A DNA stretch of 6,235 nt, from assembly GCA_903875815.1 (NCBI GenBank), contig CAIQXR010000223.1, forward strand, positions 1 through 6,235. Direction: 5' to 3'. Numbering within the stretch: the stretch's first letter is position 1; every line of letters starts with the position of its first letter. The position numbers and the translations under genes were made by a program. Under the pieces are notes generated by a model. That model was not told where the DNA came from. It saw only the letters and a program-made list of their open reading frames with translations, and searched no databases. This DNA comes from an uncultured Actinomycetes bacterium. Lineage in GTDB: Bacteria; Actinomycetota; Actinomycetes; Nanopelagicales; Nanopelagicaceae. Shown piece after piece: positions 4,092 to 6,235 of this stretch.

Positions 4092-6235
4092 GTGGCTGAT
4101 AACTTCTTCGTAACTGCGGTGATCGTTACTCATGACGGTGCAACGTGGCTTACGGAATCGATTGCGGCGATATTTTCGCAAAGCCGCCCCGTTGATCGCA
4201 TCATCGCAGTCGACACCGGCTCACTCGACAACTCAGTAAAACTTCTCAAAAGCTCAGGCATTGAAGTCATTGAAGCGCCTCGCGATCATGGCTTCGGCGA
4301 ATCCATCAATCTGGCACTGGATAATGCGATACCTGTAGCTGACTCAGCGAGCGAACTCTTATGGATTTTGCATGATGATTGCGCGCCAACTCGTAACACA
4401 CTCGAACTCTTACTGGCACAACTCGATGGTCGCCCACAAATTGCCGCTGCTGGTCCAAAAATTCGCGGCTGGGGAAATCGCAATCAACTGCGCGAGGTGG
4501 GAATCAGTATTGCTCGCAATGGCGCTCGCTGGACTGGCTTAGAAAAAGGCGAGCAGGATCAAGGACAACATGATGAAGTTCAAGAGGTCTTAGCGGTCAG
4601 CACTGCTGCGATGGTGGTTCGCCGTGAAGTCTTTACACAATTAGGCGGCTTTGATCTCAATCTCGATCTCTTCCGCGATGATGTGGACTTTGGTTGGCGC
4701 GCCCGAGTGGCAGGCTTCACCGTTGTCGTTGTCCCGCAGGCATTGGTCTTTCACGCCGAAGCATCGGCAAAAGAACGACGACCTGTCGATGTCCATGAAG
4801 CATTTCTCCATCGCCCGTTGCTGCTCGATCGGCGCAATGCGGCCTACGTCATTTTGGTGAATTTGCCATGGTGGCAATTGCCTGGTGCGACGATTCAAAT
4901 TTTGGCCTCAGCGCTACTGCGTTCAATTATTTATTTGTTGGCGAAATTGCCAGGTTATGCGCTCGACGAATTCATTGCGGTGGGTTATCTATTTATCAAG
5001 CCGGGCGATCTTATTGTCGCCAGACGTCAGCGCAAGAAATCGCGTTTGCTTCCTTCGCACGTTATCAAGCCATTTATTCCGCCCCGCGGTAGCCAAGTGC
5101 GATTAGCATTTGAGCGAATCGGCGCTGCGCTCTCTGAACACTTCAACCCACCGAGCGATGAAGCAGATCTCATAAATTCCGAAGTGAGTTATGCCGATCT
5201 GGGATTGGTCGAAGAGGCACTCGAAGAAGTCGATCTCACTACAGTGGTAAAGAAGAGCTCTCGAATTGAGCGCGTCGCCAATCGACCACTTTTGGCAGCG
5301 CTGACTTTCATGGTTCTTCTCACCACGCTCGCTTCACGCAATCGCTTTGGCGCACTGAGTGGCGGCGCCATGCCGCTTGCTCCGGGCTCTGGTTTAGATG
5401 CAGTGCGAAAGTACGCCGAGTCGTGGCACTTAGTGGCGATGGGTTCGGGAGCGCCAGCGCCCACGTGGTTAGCAATTACCGGAATTCTCTCCTTCCTCAC
5501 TTTGGGAAATCTCACTTTCTTTATCTCGCTGCTGTTTTGGGCAACGCCAGTTATTGCACTTTTCGCCATGTATCGCGCGCTCAAGCGTTTTGGTCTAACG
5601 CCCACAACTTCCGTTCTCGGTGGATTGATCTATGCGCTCTCGCCAATAATCTGGAGTAGCGTCAATCAAGGGCGGCTAGGGACAATTGCGGTTGCCCTTA
5701 CTGCACCACTTTTCATGAGCCTTGCTCCACTGAAGGCCGTGGAAGATCGCGCTTCTTGGCGGCGAATTTATAACTTGGCGCTGCTCGCTGCTTTTATCTC
5801 TGCCTTTGCAGCAGATTTCTTAGCGCTATGGACGGTGCTCTTACTCGCGTGGATGATCGAAGAGTTGATAGTGAGACGTTCGGAGATTAAGTCCACCGGT
5901 CTCACCACGTTCTTAGTGACCGCTGATCTAGATCGATTGAAACGGAAGTTCGCTTTCTTGCTCATTCCGTTGCTCCTGAATTTTCCTTGGTCAGCGACGT
6001 TGCTTCTGCACCCCACACAGATTCTTAATGCACCAGGGCTGCCACTGGCGGGCGGAGGAAGCTGGAGTGCGTTGGCACTCAATCCTGGCGGCACCGGCTC
6101 GGTACCAGCTTGGATACTTGCCCCCTTCATTCTTTATCTCGCCATAGCGATCTACTCCCTAAAAACTCGCACCTACGGCGCAATCGCTCTCGGACTACTG
6201 TCCATCGCCTTATTTGTTGCGCAGGCCCACATCAC
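4092..6235 (+). CDS. Large membrane family-2 glycosyltransferase, C-terminus beyond right edge
   Basis: The frame stays open from GTG 4092 for 714 codons to the window end, so the protein is incomplete. A TAA at 4074 with no other start codon after it fixes GTG 4092 as the first possible start; a weak AGG lies 4 bases upstream. Residues 1-250 are a GT-A domain: AVIVTHDGATWL (9-20), AVDTGSLDNS, the metal-binding HDD (Asp95-Asp96) and the acceptor-site motif DDVDFGWRAR (196-205). A hydrophobic pair spans about 251-285, then a soluble linker (about 300-395). A polytopic region follows with hydrophobic stretches near 398-414, 459-498, 506-545, 559-593, 620-640, 673-692 and 696-714. The segment ESWHLVAMGSGAPAPTWLA (about 441-460) recalls a conserved stretch of the large actinobacterial GT2 proteins of about 1100-1200 residues. 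It likely builds an envelope glycan; donor and acceptor are unknown, and a GDP-mannose link to manB is only suggested by proximity. Confidence 0.9.
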   Translation, partial: MADNFFVTAVIVTHDGATWLTESIAAIFSQSRPVDRIIAVDTGSLDNSVKLLKSSGIEVIEAPRDHGFGESINLALDNAIPVADSASELLWILHDDCAPTRNTLELLLAQLDGRPQIAAAGPKIRGWGNRNQLREVGISIARNGARWTGLEKGEQDQGQHDEVQEVLAVSTAAMVVRREVFTQLGGFDLNLDLFRDDVDFGWRARVAGFTVVVVPQALVFHAEASAKERRPVDVHEAFLHRPLLLDRRNAAYVILVNLPWWQLPGATIQILASALLRSIIYLLAKLPGYALDEFIAVGYLFIKPGDLIVARRQRKKSRLLPSHVIKPFIPPRGSQVRLAFERIGAALSEHFNPPSDEADLINSEVSYADLGLVEEALEEVDLTTVVKKSSRIERVANRPLLAALTFMVLLTTLASRNRFGALSGGAMPLAPGSGLDAVRKYAESWHLVAMGSGAPAPTWLAITGILSFLTLGNLTFFISLLFWATPVIALFAMYRALKRFGLTPTTSVLGGLIYALSPIIWSSVNQGRLGTIAVALTAPLFMSLAPLKAVEDRASWRRIYNLALLAAFISAFAADFLALWTVLLLAWMIEELIVRRSEIKSTGLTTFLVTADLDRLKRKFAFLLIPLLLNFPWSATLLLHPTQILNAPGLPLAGGGSWSALALNPGGTGSVPAWILAPFILYLAIAIYSLKTRTYGAIALGLLSIALFVAQAHI

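Noticed and set aside
5189..5605. Minus-strand open frame of 138 codons
   Set aside because: It lies entirely inside the glycosyltransferase gene on the opposite strand, has low-complexity Ser/Arg/Lys content and no recognisable domain.
5768..6130. Minus-strand open frame of 120 codons
   Set aside because: It is antisense to the membrane-encoding part of the glycosyltransferase gene, and its basic, Ser/Ala-rich composition is what the complement of hydrophobic codons gives.

Overview
The window reads as chromosomal DNA of an actinobacterium with moderate G+C (by eye around half, not the 65-72% of Streptomyces or Mycobacterium). The evidence is the combination of a WhiB-family regulator, an actinobacterial 7Fe ferredoxin next to a DapC aminotransferase, an Rv0428c-like acetyltransferase, and GTG/CTG start codons. 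Tight spacing and modest G+C would suit a compact-genome freshwater lineage such as Nanopelagicales, but that placement is only a guess. All genes look like core or housekeeping genes. I see no transposase, phage gene, CRISPR array, tRNA or rRNA.

Layout. On the minus strand, at the left edge, is the first part of a cysteinyl-tRNA synthetase gene (1-161). It overlaps by 4 bases the end of a GNAT acetyltransferase gene with an Rv0428c-like architecture (158-1141). An 80-bp divergent promoter region (1142-1221) separates this pair from a plus-strand run. The run starts with fdxA (7Fe ferredoxin, 1222-1545), then dapC (N-succinyldiaminopimelate aminotransferase, 1548-2615, apparently started by CTG), then manB (mannose-1-phosphate guanylyltransferase, 2615-3598). 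The junctions are 2 nt and a 1-nt overlap, so the three are very likely one operon. After 155 bp carrying a clear sigma70-type promoter with a perfect palindrome on its -10 element comes whiB (3754-4029, the WhiB/WhiB2/WhmD type). Sixty-two bases later a very large family-2 glycosyltransferase with a polytopic membrane C-terminus begins (4092) and runs off the right edge without a stop.

How the genes fit together. DapC supplies succinyl-diaminopimelate for lysine and peptidoglycan, ManB makes GDP-mannose, and the membrane glycosyltransferase plausibly builds a cell-envelope glycan. WhiB-type proteins control septation and cell division in better-studied actinobacteria. The right two-thirds is therefore mostly a cell-envelope and division neighbourhood. 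In Mycobacterium tuberculosis the ferredoxin-dapC pair (Rv1177-Rv1178) and the whiB2/manB neighbourhood (Rv3260c-Rv3264c) are two separate loci; here they are joined. I found no evidence for a new biological system. The most useful second-look items are the CTG start of dapC, the palindrome on the whiB promoter, and the unusual type of cysteinyl-tRNA synthetase for this phylum.
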